36,874 bases of DNA from Archangium sp. (GTDB lineage Bacteria > Myxococcota > Myxococcia > Myxococcales > Myxococcaceae): positions 1 to 36,874 of the forward strand of contig JAUYRZ010000057.1 in NCBI GenBank assembly GCA_030695565.1. Reading direction: 5' to 3'. Shown one piece after another: positions 21,925 to 30,800 of the stretch (its first letter is position 1; each line of letters starts with the position of its first letter). The translations under genes and the position numbers were made by a program. The notes under the pieces are model-generated. The model made no database searches. It was given only the letters and a program-made list of their open reading frames with translations, and was not told the DNA's origin.

Positions 21925-23670
21925 TTGCACCTGGGTCGGCAGGTAGGGGTTACTCCGCGCGACGTGACTGCCGAACTCGCCGACGGAGAAGAGACCCAGG
22001 TCAAGGGCTCGGGCTCCTCCATCTACACGCTGAAGAACAGCGGGGGCGTGTACTCCTGCACCTGCCCTGCGTGGCGAAACCAGAGCCTCGGCCTCATCCG
22101 CACCTGCAAACACCTGCGCGCCTTCCGCGGTGACGACGCGGAGATCGCGCGCCTCGGCTCATCTGCCAACCTCACCGGCCGCCCTCCGAAACCGCCGAAG
22201 CCCCCGAAGGCGCCCGGCGACAACACCCCCGACGATGATGACGACGAAGGGCCGCCCGTTCTCCTCGCGCACAAGTGGGAGAACGACGTCGACCTCACCG
22301 GCTGGTGGCTCTCCGAGAAGCTCGACGGCGTGCGCGCGTATTGGGACGGCGAACGGTTCATCTCGCGCCTGGGCAACGAGTTCTTCGCCCCGAAGTGGTT
22401 CACCGCGGCGCTGCCGAAGTCACCGCTCGATGGCGAACTCTTCGGCGGCCGCAAACAGTTCCAGCGCACCGTGGGCATCGTGAAGCGTCAAGACGCGTCG
22501 GATCTCTGGAAGGAGCTCCAGTACGTGGTCTTCGACGCGCCTTCCCACGGCGGTGTCTTCGAAGAACGCGTGGCTTTCATCGAAGCGACGCTCACCACGC
22601 TCGACGTGAAGTGGCTGGTCGCGCACAAACACGAGCTCTGCAACGGCACCGAACACCTGCGCGCCGAGCTCGCGCGCGTCGAAGGGCTCGGCGGCGAAGG
22701 CCTGATGGTCCGGCAGCCGAGGTCTCGCTACGAGGCGGGGCGCTCCAACACGCTGCTGAAGGTGAAGAGCTTCCACGACACCGAAGCGCGCGTGCTCGGT
22801 CACGTCGCTGGCCTGGGCCGCCACAAGGGCCGGCTCGGTGCGCTGCTGGTCGAGCTGCCCGACGGCACGCAGTTCAACGTGGGCACCGGCTTCAGCGACG
22901 TCGAGCGCGAGAACCCTCCGAAGGTGGGCTCGATCATCACCTTCCGCTATCAAGAGCTGTCGAACTCCGGCACGCCGCGTTTCCCCAGCTACATCGGTGA
23001 ACGCATCGACGGCACGTTCCACAGCAACGCCACCATTCGCCGCGTCGAAGGCGTGACGCCGAAGAAGTCTGCCGCTTCCGCTCCACCCCCACCTGCAGTC
23101 GTGAAACGAGGAAACATGCCGACCCGCCGCTTCGAGATGACCGATGGTGACACGCGCTATTTCTGGGAAGTCGAGTCGAACGGCTCGAAGCAGAAGGTTC
23201 GTTTTGGGACCTTCGAAGAGAAGGAGAAGCTCTTCGAAGACGACGATGAAGCGCGTGAGAACACCGAGAAGAAGATCGCTGAGAAGCTGGGCAAGGGCTT
23301 CCAGGAAGTCGGCGGTGGTGCCGCAGCCGCGCCCGCGAAGAAGAAGAGCCCGTTCGATGACGAAGAAGATGACGCGCCGGCTCCCGCTGCCGTGAAGAAG
23401 GCGCCGGCCCCTTCTGCTCCGGCTGCGTCGAGCGGCGGTAAGTCGTCGAAGTCCGGTGAAGCAGGCGCGCGGTACTTCGAGTTCATCGAAGGCAGCTCCG
23501 CCAAGTTCTGGGAGATCCGCGTCGAGGGCACCACCTTCTACACGCGCTACGGGAAGATCGGCACCGACGGGCAGATGACCCAGAAGGACTTCGACTCCGA
23601 CGAGAAGACGCAGTCCGAGGCGAACAAGCTGATCGCCGAGAAGACCAAGAAGGGCTACGCGGAAAAGTAA
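21925..23670 (+). CDS. SWIM zinc finger - LigE-type ATP-dependent DNA ligase - WGR - WGR fusion
   Basis: Seals DNA nicks using ATP, as judged by an intact ligase core. In order: a SWIM zinc finger C-T-C-x13-C-K-H (Cys45, Cys47, Cys61, His63); a Pro/Lys and Asp linker (86-110); the nucleotidyltransferase domain with motif I E-K-L-D-G (adenylated Lys132), motif III L-D-G-E-L (168-172), motif IV G-G-E-G-L-M-V-R (256-263) and motif V L-L-K-V-K (277-281); an OB domain to about 365; WGR 1 (400-460, degenerate signature) and WGR 2 (516-580, R-Y-G-K-I-G). The core resembles the small LigE class, normally 230-280 residues with a signal peptide; no signal is seen here. The start is TTG 21925 or GTG 21964, neither with a strong ribosome site. 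The stop overlaps the next ATG by one base. WGR domains occur in PARPs and bind DNA. Confidence 0.88.
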   Translation: MHLGRQVGVTPRDVTAELADGEETQVKGSGSSIYTLKNSGGVYSCTCPAWRNQSLGLIRTCKHLRAFRGDDAEIARLGSSANLTGRPPKPPKPPKAPGDNTPDDDDDEGPPVLLAHKWENDVDLTGWWLSEKLDGVRAYWDGERFISRLGNEFFAPKWFTAALPKSPLDGELFGGRKQFQRTVGIVKRQDASDLWKELQYVVFDAPSHGGVFEERVAFIEATLTTLDVKWLVAHKHELCNGTEHLRAELARVEGLGGEGLMVRQPRSRYEAGRSNTLLKVKSFHDTEARVLGHVAGLGRHKGRLGALLVELPDGTQFNVGTGFSDVERENPPKVGSIITFRYQELSNSGTPRFPSYIGERIDGTFHSNATIRRVEGVTPKKSAASAPPPPAVVKRGNMPTRRFEMTDGDTRYFWEVESNGSKQKVRFGTFEEKEKLFEDDDEARENTEKKIAEKLGKGFQEVGGGAAAAPAKKKSPFDDEEDDAPAPAAVKKAPAPSAPAASSGGKSSKSGEAGARYFEFIEGSSAKFWEIRVEGTTFYTRYGKIGTDGQMTQKDFDSDEKTQSEANKLIAEKTKKGYAEK

Positions 23671-24767
23671 TGGCCACGGCGAAACGTCGTCTGAGCCCAG
23701 CTGACTTCGACGTCGTGCGCGGGGCGGCGCACGACGTGAAGGCCCTTCGTAAGTTCGTCGAACAAGAAGGCGCTGCCGCCACGGTCGTCGTCGAAGAAGC
23801 GCTCGACCGTGGGTCCAGCACGATGCACAAGACGGCGTGGCAGTGTCTGGCTCAACTCGATCCAACGCGCGCCGAGACGAAGGCGCTCGTGATGACGGCG
23901 GGCCTCACGAAGAAGGCGAAAGCGGCGCTGCTGCCGCTGTGGGTCGTCGCCACCACGGGGTGTCTCGATCGCCTCGTCGCGCTGGGCATTGAGGTCTACC
24001 CCGACAAGTTCCCCGAGACGTCGCTCTCGTTCTCGAGAGCGCAGGGCTGGGCCCTGGCGGTGCTGCTGCGGTCACCCGAGGTTGCAACACAAAAACAACT
24101 GCTCCAGGCGTGGTTCGGTCCTTACAACGACGCATCGACCGGGTTCGACCTTCTGCGCGGCGCGCTCGAGCACCCGGCTTTCCTGGTGCGCTCCGAGGCG
24201 CTGCAGCTGTTGATCGGGTCGCGAGACGTCGAAGCGTGCCGCCTCGATTCTCTGCCCGAGGACCTGGTGATCCGCGCGCGGTTCGTGCTGCCGGCCGCCG
24301 AAGCGTTCGATCGATTGAGGCCCTGGTTCGAGAGCAACCCTTCTCAGCGCGGTGCGGTGATCAGAGCGCTCGGCATCCAGCAGGAGTGCGACCCACGTTG
24401 GGTGGAGCTGTTCTCGTCACTCGATGACTCCGCGGTTCGAATGGCCGGGTTGATGGCGACGCGCCGGCCAGAGGCACTCGCGCTGCTCACTCCGTTGATC
24501 CAGCGCATGGAACCAGGTCCTGAACTGCTCACGGCGCTGATGGCGCTGCGCGGCTTTCGTTCGGCAGAGGCGGCGGCGCTGCTGGTGCCGTGGCTCTCGC
24601 GCAGCGAACTCGATGGCAACGCTGCGCTGCTCTCGACCTCGCTTCGGGAGTGCGGCTCGCCTGCAGATGCCGCCGCGCTCGAGGCCGCGGCAGAGCGCAA
24701 CCCGCAGGGCGCCTTGTTCTATCGCGAGGCCATCGCCCACATCGAGGCGCGCCACCCGAAAGGCTGA
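23670..24767 (+). CDS. HEAT-like repeat protein
   Basis: A 365-residue soluble protein of helical hairpins. Its ATG overlaps the ligase stop codon by one base (TAATG), so the two are co-translated. The first third is a helical region I cannot name. From about residue 150 it reads as HEAT-like repeats: L-L-R-G-A-L-E-H-P-A-F-L-V-R-S-E-A-L-Q, E-L-F-S-S-L-D-D-S-A-V-R-M-A-G-L, A-L-M-A-L-R-G-F-R-S-A-E-A-A-A-L-L. No enzymatic motif, zinc site or membrane segment is visible. Such repeats form curved protein-binding scaffolds. Its place between the ligase fusion and two much larger helical-repeat proteins suggests it is an adaptor of the same complex. The family is unnamed as far as I can tell. Confidence 0.78.
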   Translation: MATAKRRLSPADFDVVRGAAHDVKALRKFVEQEGAAATVVVEEALDRGSSTMHKTAWQCLAQLDPTRAETKALVMTAGLTKKAKAALLPLWVVATTGCLDRLVALGIEVYPDKFPETSLSFSRAQGWALAVLLRSPEVATQKQLLQAWFGPYNDASTGFDLLRGALEHPAFLVRSEALQLLIGSRDVEACRLDSLPEDLVIRARFVLPAAEAFDRLRPWFESNPSQRGAVIRALGIQQECDPRWVELFSSLDDSAVRMAGLMATRRPEALALLTPLIQRMEPGPELLTALMALRGFRSAEAAALLVPWLSRSELDGNAALLSTSLRECGSPADAAALEAAAERNPQGALFYREAIAHIEARHPKG

Positions 24768-24816
24768 CAACCCTGGGGCTGTCGTGAGAACGGCACATCG
24801 CTATCGTTGGAACGCG

Positions 24817-24957
24817 ATGAAGAAGCGACTGACGAAAATCGGTAACAGCCTTGGGATCGTTCTCGATCGCCCTCTGCTCGAGAAGCTCGGCGTCGATGCG
24901 GAGACCGACCTCGAAGTCTCTACCGACGGTTCCGTCATTCTGATCTCGCCGGCATGA
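24817..24957 (+). CDS. Small AbrB/MazE-type (SpoVT-AbrB fold) DNA-binding protein
   Basis: A 46-residue protein with the swapped-hairpin AbrB pattern: K-R-L-T-K-I-G-N-S-L-G-I-V-L-D-R, then L-L-E-K-L-G-V-D-A-E-T-D-L-E-V, then D-G-S-V-I-L-I-S-P. Proteins of this fold are dimeric DNA-binding antitoxins or regulators that usually repress their own promoter. Typical members are 70-90 residues with a C-terminal tail that binds a toxin; here the frame stops right after the DNA-binding fold. Its stop overlaps the ATG of a 42-codon frame (ATGA at 24954-24957). It lies 49 bases after the HEAT-like gene in the same direction. It may regulate the cluster or be a toxin-antitoxin remnant. Confidence 0.75.
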   Translation: MKKRLTKIGNSLGIVLDRPLLEKLGVDAETDLEVSTDGSVILISPA

Positions 24958-25082
24958 ACGGTCTCTGGGTCGAGACGATCAACGACGCGTTGGTCGAACG
25001 CACCTTGAACGTCGTCGAGGGCCGCGCTGCGAAGTCCGACGTGGCGGTGTTCTTCAGTGAACACGCCGAGCCGTGGGACTGA
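24954..25082 (+). CDS. 42-codon reading frame overlapping the AbrB-type gene
   Basis: Begins at the ATG within ATGA at 24954 and encodes 42 residues starting M-N-G-L-W-V-E-T-I-N-D-A-L-V-E-R and ending F-S-E-H-A-E-P-W-D. The four-base overlap suggests coupled translation with the AbrB-type gene. No toxin family is recognised, and it is too short for Fic/Doc, MazF or PIN toxins. It might be the C-terminal tail of the antitoxin shifted out of frame, since AbrB-type antitoxins often end in a short helix after the DNA-binding fold. It could also be a real small partner or a chance frame. Confidence 0.4.
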   Translation: MNGLWVETINDALVERTLNVVEGRAAKSDVAVFFSEHAEPWD

Positions 25083-25197
25083 CTGGCGGGAGATCAGGGG
25101 TGACACATCGCGGATGATCGGGGTGCAGAAAATCTTCCGTCCTCAATCTTGTGGAGATCCGCCGACCGCCTGACCTAGCGTCCGCTCGCTTTTGAAC

Positions 25198-25202
25198 GGA
25201 GG
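25198..25202 (+). promoter_or_regulatory. Strong Shine-Dalgarno GGAGG before the 887-residue gene
   Basis: GGAGG lies five bases before the ATG at 25208. The gap before it (25083-25207) separates the AbrB-type unit from the large repeat genes and is the best place for an internal promoter, but I can point to no convincing -35/-10 pair there. Confidence 0.6.
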
Positions 25203-25207
25203 GGTTC

Positions 25208-27871
25208 ATGGCTGATCGTCCCGACATCACGCTCGACGACTTGAAGACGCTGGCCCGAGGGCAGGCGCCTGATCTCGCCCAGGCCATCATTCATTTCGCA
25301 GCCCAGCCGCAGCCTGCTCCCGAGCACGTGCCTGAAGGCGCGCTCACGCCGGAGGCCTTCGAGCAGCAGCTCAAAGACGCGCAGAAGGAATACCGCGAGT
25401 CGGTCAAGCGCATGAAGGTCGCGCTGCTCTGGCGCCGCTACCTCACGCAGCCCGACCCGCCGCCTTCCGGCAAGTACCTGCTCGCCGACTTCCTGCTCGA
25501 GCTGTACCTCGAGGGGGGCGAGCCCAACCGCGCCACGCTGCTCGAGGTCGCTCGCAGCGCACCGCTGGCCCGCGGGCTGTGGGGTGGTCTCAAGCGCATC
25601 TACAAGCTCGCCGAAGAACGTCAGGACGCGCTCCTGTTCGGCGCGATCCTCGGCCGGCTCGAGTCGAACACCGGCGGTGGCGGCGCCGTCACCCGCGGCA
25701 CCATCGTCTATCTGCAGCGCCGCGGCTGGCGTTACCTGCGCAACCTCGCGCGCGCCGTGCCCGAGCTGTACCCCGTGTTCGCCACCGCCACGCTCAACCA
25801 GCTCTCCCAGGACGCCAGCACCTGGCAAGGCGTCGCCTGCGGGCGGATCATCAACGCGGGCGAGGAGTACTTCGAGAACGCGTGGAAGCTCTCACCTGAT
25901 CCGTTGATGGTGCTGCTGGAGACCGCGCAGCAGAACGACGTGGCGAAGTTCGCCATCGCCAAGCTCAAGAAGCACTTCCCGCAGCAGCTGCGCCAGACGA
26001 ACGTGGCCTGGCTCTCGCGGCTCGCGCAGCGGCCGATCGCTGCGGTGCACGAGCTGCTGGTGGACATCCTGGTCAACACGCCGGAGCTCCACCCCGCAAA
26101 GCTGGAGGGCCTCGGCCTCAAGCCGGCGGTGCTCTCGCTGCTGCTCTCTCCGTCGCCGGCCGCCCGCAAGTACGCCATCGAATACGCGCGCGCGCACGCC
26201 ACCGAACTGCCGCCTGCCGTGGTGGTCGAGTACGCGCTCACCGGCGAATCAGACACCCGCGCCTGGGCCATGTCGGTGCTCGAGACGGTCAGCGCCAAGA
26301 CGCTCGGCTTGCCGCTGCTCTCGAAGTTGCTCGCGGGCCAGAGCACCTCGGCCTGGGCGATCACCCGCCTCGAGTCTCAGTTCGATCGCGCTGAGCTCAC
26401 CGACGCGTTCTTCGTCGAGCTCGTCTACGGCACCGGCACGCAGCGTGACTGGGCGCGCAAGTACCTGGCGGAGCGCGTGAAGCAGAGCGATCAGCTCGCG
26501 AACTTCATCAAGGCGCTCTTCGCAGACCCGCGCCGGCAAGACGTGGCGCTCGCTGCGCAGCTGGTGCGTTTCACCCGGCAGTTGATGCCGCTCGTCGCGC
26601 CCGAACATCTCGGCGCTCCGTGGTTGATGGCGCTGTTGGTCGATCGGCCTTTCCGCGAAGTCGCCGACGAAGCATTGCGCCGCGCGAAGTCGCTGCCCGG
26701 TCTCGACATCGAGGCGGTGAAGGGGCTGGTGTTCGATCGTTCGGTGCGAGAGCTCGCGCTGCACCTGCTCTCCACGCACGCCAGCTTCAAGATCATCGGG
26801 CTGCCCTGGCTGCTCGCGCTCGCCCGCCGCACGGATCCCACGCTGTCTGGGTTCGCCACCCGCACGTTGCTCGGTCAGGTCGACCCGCGCGACTTCGGTG
26901 ACGGCGACGTCGATCGCGGCGTGAAGCGGCTGCTCGAGCTCGCCACCGGCGCGAAGGAGCCCGACCCGGTTCGCCTGTTCGCGCAGACCTATCTGCGTTG
27001 CCACCACCCCACGGTCGGTCCGCAGCAGCCCGAAGCGGTGGCCAACGCCATCACGCCCAGGCTGACCCTCGCCCAGTACCAGCCCGAGCCGTACTGGAAG
27101 GCGCTGTTCGATTCGCGCGCCGACGTGCGCCGTTTCGCGAGCGTGATCACCAGGGCCGAGCTGCGCCGCTGGGGCTACCACCTGCGCGTGTACGAGCTGG
27201 CCGACAGCGAACACCGCGAAGTGCGCACCCTCTGCACCAACGCGCTGGAGAACGCGGGTTCACCCACCGCCGAGCTCGCCTGCACCTTGACGGTCGAAGA
27301 GATCGATCCCGCGCAGGTGTTCCGGCTCACCGAGAGCCGCATTCGCCAGAGCCGCGAAGTCGCGATGGAGCTGATCGCGCGTCACTACGCCCGCCTCGGT
27401 GGCCCCGAGCGCCTCGCGTGGTTGATGGAGAGCGCCGATCGCAGCGTGCGCACCATGGCCGTGCGCATGTTGTGGGAACGCCATCGTCCCGCATCGCTGC
27501 CTGAAGGCTGGAAACCCAAAGGTCCGCAGAAGTTGCCCGAGCACGCCGGCCGTTTTGCCGACGTTCGAGTGCTCCAGGAGTTCCTCCGCACCTTGTTGTT
27601 CGGTCTTCCTCCCGGCCGCAGCCCCGATGCACGTGAAGGTGAGCTGCCTCGCCGCGCGTCGGGAGCCCAGGCCGCCAAACGCCGCGCCATCGAAGCGGCC
27701 CGCGCGCTCGCCGTGGAAGACGAAGGGTTCGCGCGCGCGGTCTCTCCTCTCTTCCTCGAGTTCTCGGGGAGCATCGCGCGGGGCGAGTGGCAGGCGTGCC
27801 TCGCCGCGCTCACCAGTCTCAAGGTCGCTCATCCGCACCTCGACGTCGGTCTTCACCTGAAGGGGGGCTGA
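25208..27871 (+). CDS. Large helical (HEAT-like) repeat protein
   Basis: An 887-residue soluble protein built almost wholly of helical hairpins. Near residues 90-200 there is a distinctive block: L-A-D-F-L-L-E-L-Y-L-E-G-G-E, G-L-W-G-G-L-K-R-I-Y-K-L-A and Y-L-Q-R-R-G-W-R-Y-L-R-N-L-A. HEAT-like units follow, such as P-A-A-R-K-Y-A-I-E-Y-A-R-A-H-A and R-E-V-A-M-E-L-I-A-R-H-Y-A-R. The last 100 residues have a basic linker (A-K-R-R-A-I-E-A-A-R-A-L-A) and a helical end. No enzymatic motif, zinc finger or WGR is seen. A good ribosome site precedes the ATG, and only four bases separate its stop from the giant WD40-HEAT-WGR gene, so the two are surely co-expressed. The Y-L-x-R-R-G-W-R-Y-L motif would be a useful search handle. 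Likely a scaffold of the WGR/SWIM system. Confidence 0.82.
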   Translation: MADRPDITLDDLKTLARGQAPDLAQAIIHFAAQPQPAPEHVPEGALTPEAFEQQLKDAQKEYRESVKRMKVALLWRRYLTQPDPPPSGKYLLADFLLELYLEGGEPNRATLLEVARSAPLARGLWGGLKRIYKLAEERQDALLFGAILGRLESNTGGGGAVTRGTIVYLQRRGWRYLRNLARAVPELYPVFATATLNQLSQDASTWQGVACGRIINAGEEYFENAWKLSPDPLMVLLETAQQNDVAKFAIAKLKKHFPQQLRQTNVAWLSRLAQRPIAAVHELLVDILVNTPELHPAKLEGLGLKPAVLSLLLSPSPAARKYAIEYARAHATELPPAVVVEYALTGESDTRAWAMSVLETVSAKTLGLPLLSKLLAGQSTSAWAITRLESQFDRAELTDAFFVELVYGTGTQRDWARKYLAERVKQSDQLANFIKALFADPRRQDVALAAQLVRFTRQLMPLVAPEHLGAPWLMALLVDRPFREVADEALRRAKSLPGLDIEAVKGLVFDRSVRELALHLLSTHASFKIIGLPWLLALARRTDPTLSGFATRTLLGQVDPRDFGDGDVDRGVKRLLELATGAKEPDPVRLFAQTYLRCHHPTVGPQQPEAVANAITPRLTLAQYQPEPYWKALFDSRADVRRFASVITRAELRRWGYHLRVYELADSEHREVRTLCTNALENAGSPTAELACTLTVEEIDPAQVFRLTESRIRQSREVAMELIARHYARLGGPERLAWLMESADRSVRTMAVRMLWERHRPASLPEGWKPKGPQKLPEHAGRFADVRVLQEFLRTLLFGLPPGRSPDAREGELPRRASGAQAAKRRAIEAARALAVEDEGFARAVSPLFLEFSGSIARGEWQACLAALTSLKVAHPHLDVGLHLKGG

Positions 27872-27875
27872 GCCC

Positions 27876-30800
27876 ATGGCCACCTACGCAATCGGACACC
27901 TCGAGCAGGTCCGCGCGCTCGCTGCGAGCGGCCGCCTCCTCGCCATCGGCGGTACCCGTTCGGAAGCCACCTCGGCGGTCACGCTCTTCGATGCAGGCAC
28001 GCGGAAGGTCACGCGCACGCTCGCCCTTCCCACGCACACGGCCGCGCTCGCCTTCTTCGGTAAGCAGCTGGTGGTCGGTGGCGTCGACGGTCAGCTCCAC
28101 CGTTTCGACTTCGCTTCGGGTGAATCGGCCGGTGCTGCGCTGGCGCATCAAGGCGGCGTCACGGCGCTCAGCGCGACGGTCACGCTGCTGGCCAGCACGG
28201 GCGTCGACGGCAAGGTGATCGTCTGGGCCGACGGCGCGAAGAAGTACGAGTTCATGGCGCCGGGCCCTCAGCGCGCGGTGGCACTCGATCCCGCGAACGG
28301 CCGCGTGGCCGTCGCTGGTGATGACGGCATCGTGCGCCTCTTCACCTTCGGCCAGAAGCAGCCGCGCGAGATGGAAGGGCACCGGGGTGCGGTGACGGCG
28401 CTCGCGTTCACGCCGCGTGATGGCCGCCTCGCGTCGACCGGTGACGATGGCACCGTTCGGTTCTGGTACCTCGAAGGCGCAGTCGAGTGTGAAGTGCGGG
28501 GTGAAGGCGACACGGGTCACGCCGGTGGTGCGACCGCGTTCGCGTTCCTGCCTTCTCCGAAAGACGGCGCGAAGGACACGAGCGATCGCCTCGTCTCCAC
28601 GGGCCTCGACGCGAAGATTCGCACCGTGCGGCTCGACGACAAGAAGCGCAGCAAGACCTTCGATGCCGACGGTCCACAGCGCGCGCTCGCATTGGTGGAG
28701 AGCGATCCGCGCAAGGCGTCGATCGAGATCGTCACCGGCGGTGATGGCCGCAAGCTGACGTTCCTCGAGGTGGGCGTCGAAGGGGCGCTCCCCGACTCGG
28801 CGCATCAGGGGCTCGATGGTTTCACCACCTGGTCTGCGCAGCTGAAGAGCGCGCAGCGGGCGGCGAAAGAAGTGCTGGCGAAGGACCTGCCGAAGATCCC
28901 CGAAGCCGAGGTGTTGCCGCTGCTCGAGGCGCTCGCGGGCGATCGCGAAAACCCCGTTCGCCTCACGCTGGCGAAGACGCTCAAGGACAAGCCGCGCAAG
29001 GACACCCGGGCGCTCCTCCGCAGCCTGGTGAAGGACAAGGATGCCGGCGTGGCCCAGGCCGCGCTCGAGTCGCTCGCCGTCACCGAAGACCAGCCGTTCT
29101 TCGCGTATCGCGAGGGGCTGCGTGCCGCGGTTCCTTCGGTGCGCATCTCGGCGCTGAAGGCTCTCGCACCGCTCTACCCGGCGGTGCCGTTGGTGCCCGC
29201 GTTGGTCGCGGGTCTGCTGAAAGATGCCGACCCCACCGTGCGCATGTCGGCGCTCGACGCGCTGCAGGCGGTGTTTCCGCAAGGTGTCGAAGCGCTGGTC
29301 ACGGGCTTCGAGAAGGGCACCGCCGACGTCCGCGCCGAAGTGCTGGTGCGCGCGTTGTTCCAGGGCCAGTTGCCCTCCTTGCAGTCGATCTCCGGCCGCG
29401 CGCTCGATGATGAGAACGTGGTCGTGCGCCAGGTCGCCTTCGTGGTGCGCGTGCTGGAGCGCCCCTCACTCGGCCTCCTGCTCGAGAAGATGCTCGAGCT
29501 GCCCGAAGTTCTGCGCCGCGCGAACGGCGGCAAGGACCCGAACCCCGAACAGCTCACCGCGCTGCGCGGAAAGCTGCAGCTCACCGGCAAGCCAGCCGAG
29601 CTGACCCAGGACGATCTGACGCCGCTGCTGGTGGCCATGTCGGCGCGCGCGACGGACGTCGCCAGCCGGGGCGCCGTGGGCCTGCTCGTCGCGTCGAACG
29701 ACGTGCGTGCGGTCAGCGCTTTGTTGCAGCTCTCCCGTGAAGAGCCCGCGGCGCACCGCGTGTGGGTCGCGCAGACCCTTTCTTCTCTGGCCGATCCGCG
29801 CGCCCGGCAGCGCGTCGCTTCGATGACCGACGACAAGGACGCGGCGGTTCGCGCGGCCGCTGCCGATGGTCTGACCAGGCGGAAGGACGAAGCCTCTCCG
29901 CTGGAGTTCGCGGGCATTCTATTGCGCTCGGCCTACGAGGACATGCGCAAGCGTGGCCTCACGCGCCTGGTCGCGGTGCCTCAGAAGGATCGAACCGAAG
30001 AGGCCGAGACGCTGCTCGGTCACGCGCTCGAAGACGAAGCGGGTGGGGTGCGCAGCGAAGCGTTCAAGACGCTCTGGGCGTGGCACGAGAAGGACGCCAC
30101 CGCCGCGATTGATCGTGCGCTGCTGTGCCGGTTCGCGGATCTCCGCCTCGCGGCCGTGCGTCAGCTCGCGCTGATCGCCAAGGTCCCCAACGACGATGAT
30201 CAGCCGGCGCCGAAGAACACTCCGGCGTGGATTTTGGATCGGCTGGAAAAGGCCGTCGTCGATCGCGATGCGTCCGTCGGCGAAGCAGCGGTCACCTCGC
30301 TCGCGCGCCTGCTCGGCAAAGACGCCGCGAAGCCCTGGCAGAAGGGTCTCGAGTCAGAGGCCATCGCCACTCGCATTCTCGCTGCGCGACGTGCCGCGGG
30401 GTTGGCCGGCAAGGCCGAAGCCGAGTCGTTGCGTTCGCCGTTGGTGAAGGCGCTGACCGATCTCTCCGTGCCGGTGAAGCTCGCCGCCATCGAGAGCGTG
30501 GACGCGTTGGTGAAGAACGACGCCGGGCCGCTCACCGCGGGGCTGATGGGCGATTCGCTCGAGCTGCGTGTGCGTTCTGCCGAGCTGCTCGCGCTGCGCG
30601 GCGAAGAGATCATCATCGAGCCAATGCGCGGGTTCGTGCTCGACGCCGAGCTCAAGCTCCGTCACCCGGCTGCGTATCTCGAGCCGCTGCGCGCCCGTGC
30701 CGTCGGTGCGCTCGCGACCCTGGGCAGCCCTCGCACCGCGGGGCTCTTCGCCGAGCCGTTGCTCAAGGATGAGAACCCGGCCGTGCGTGAACAGGCCGCG

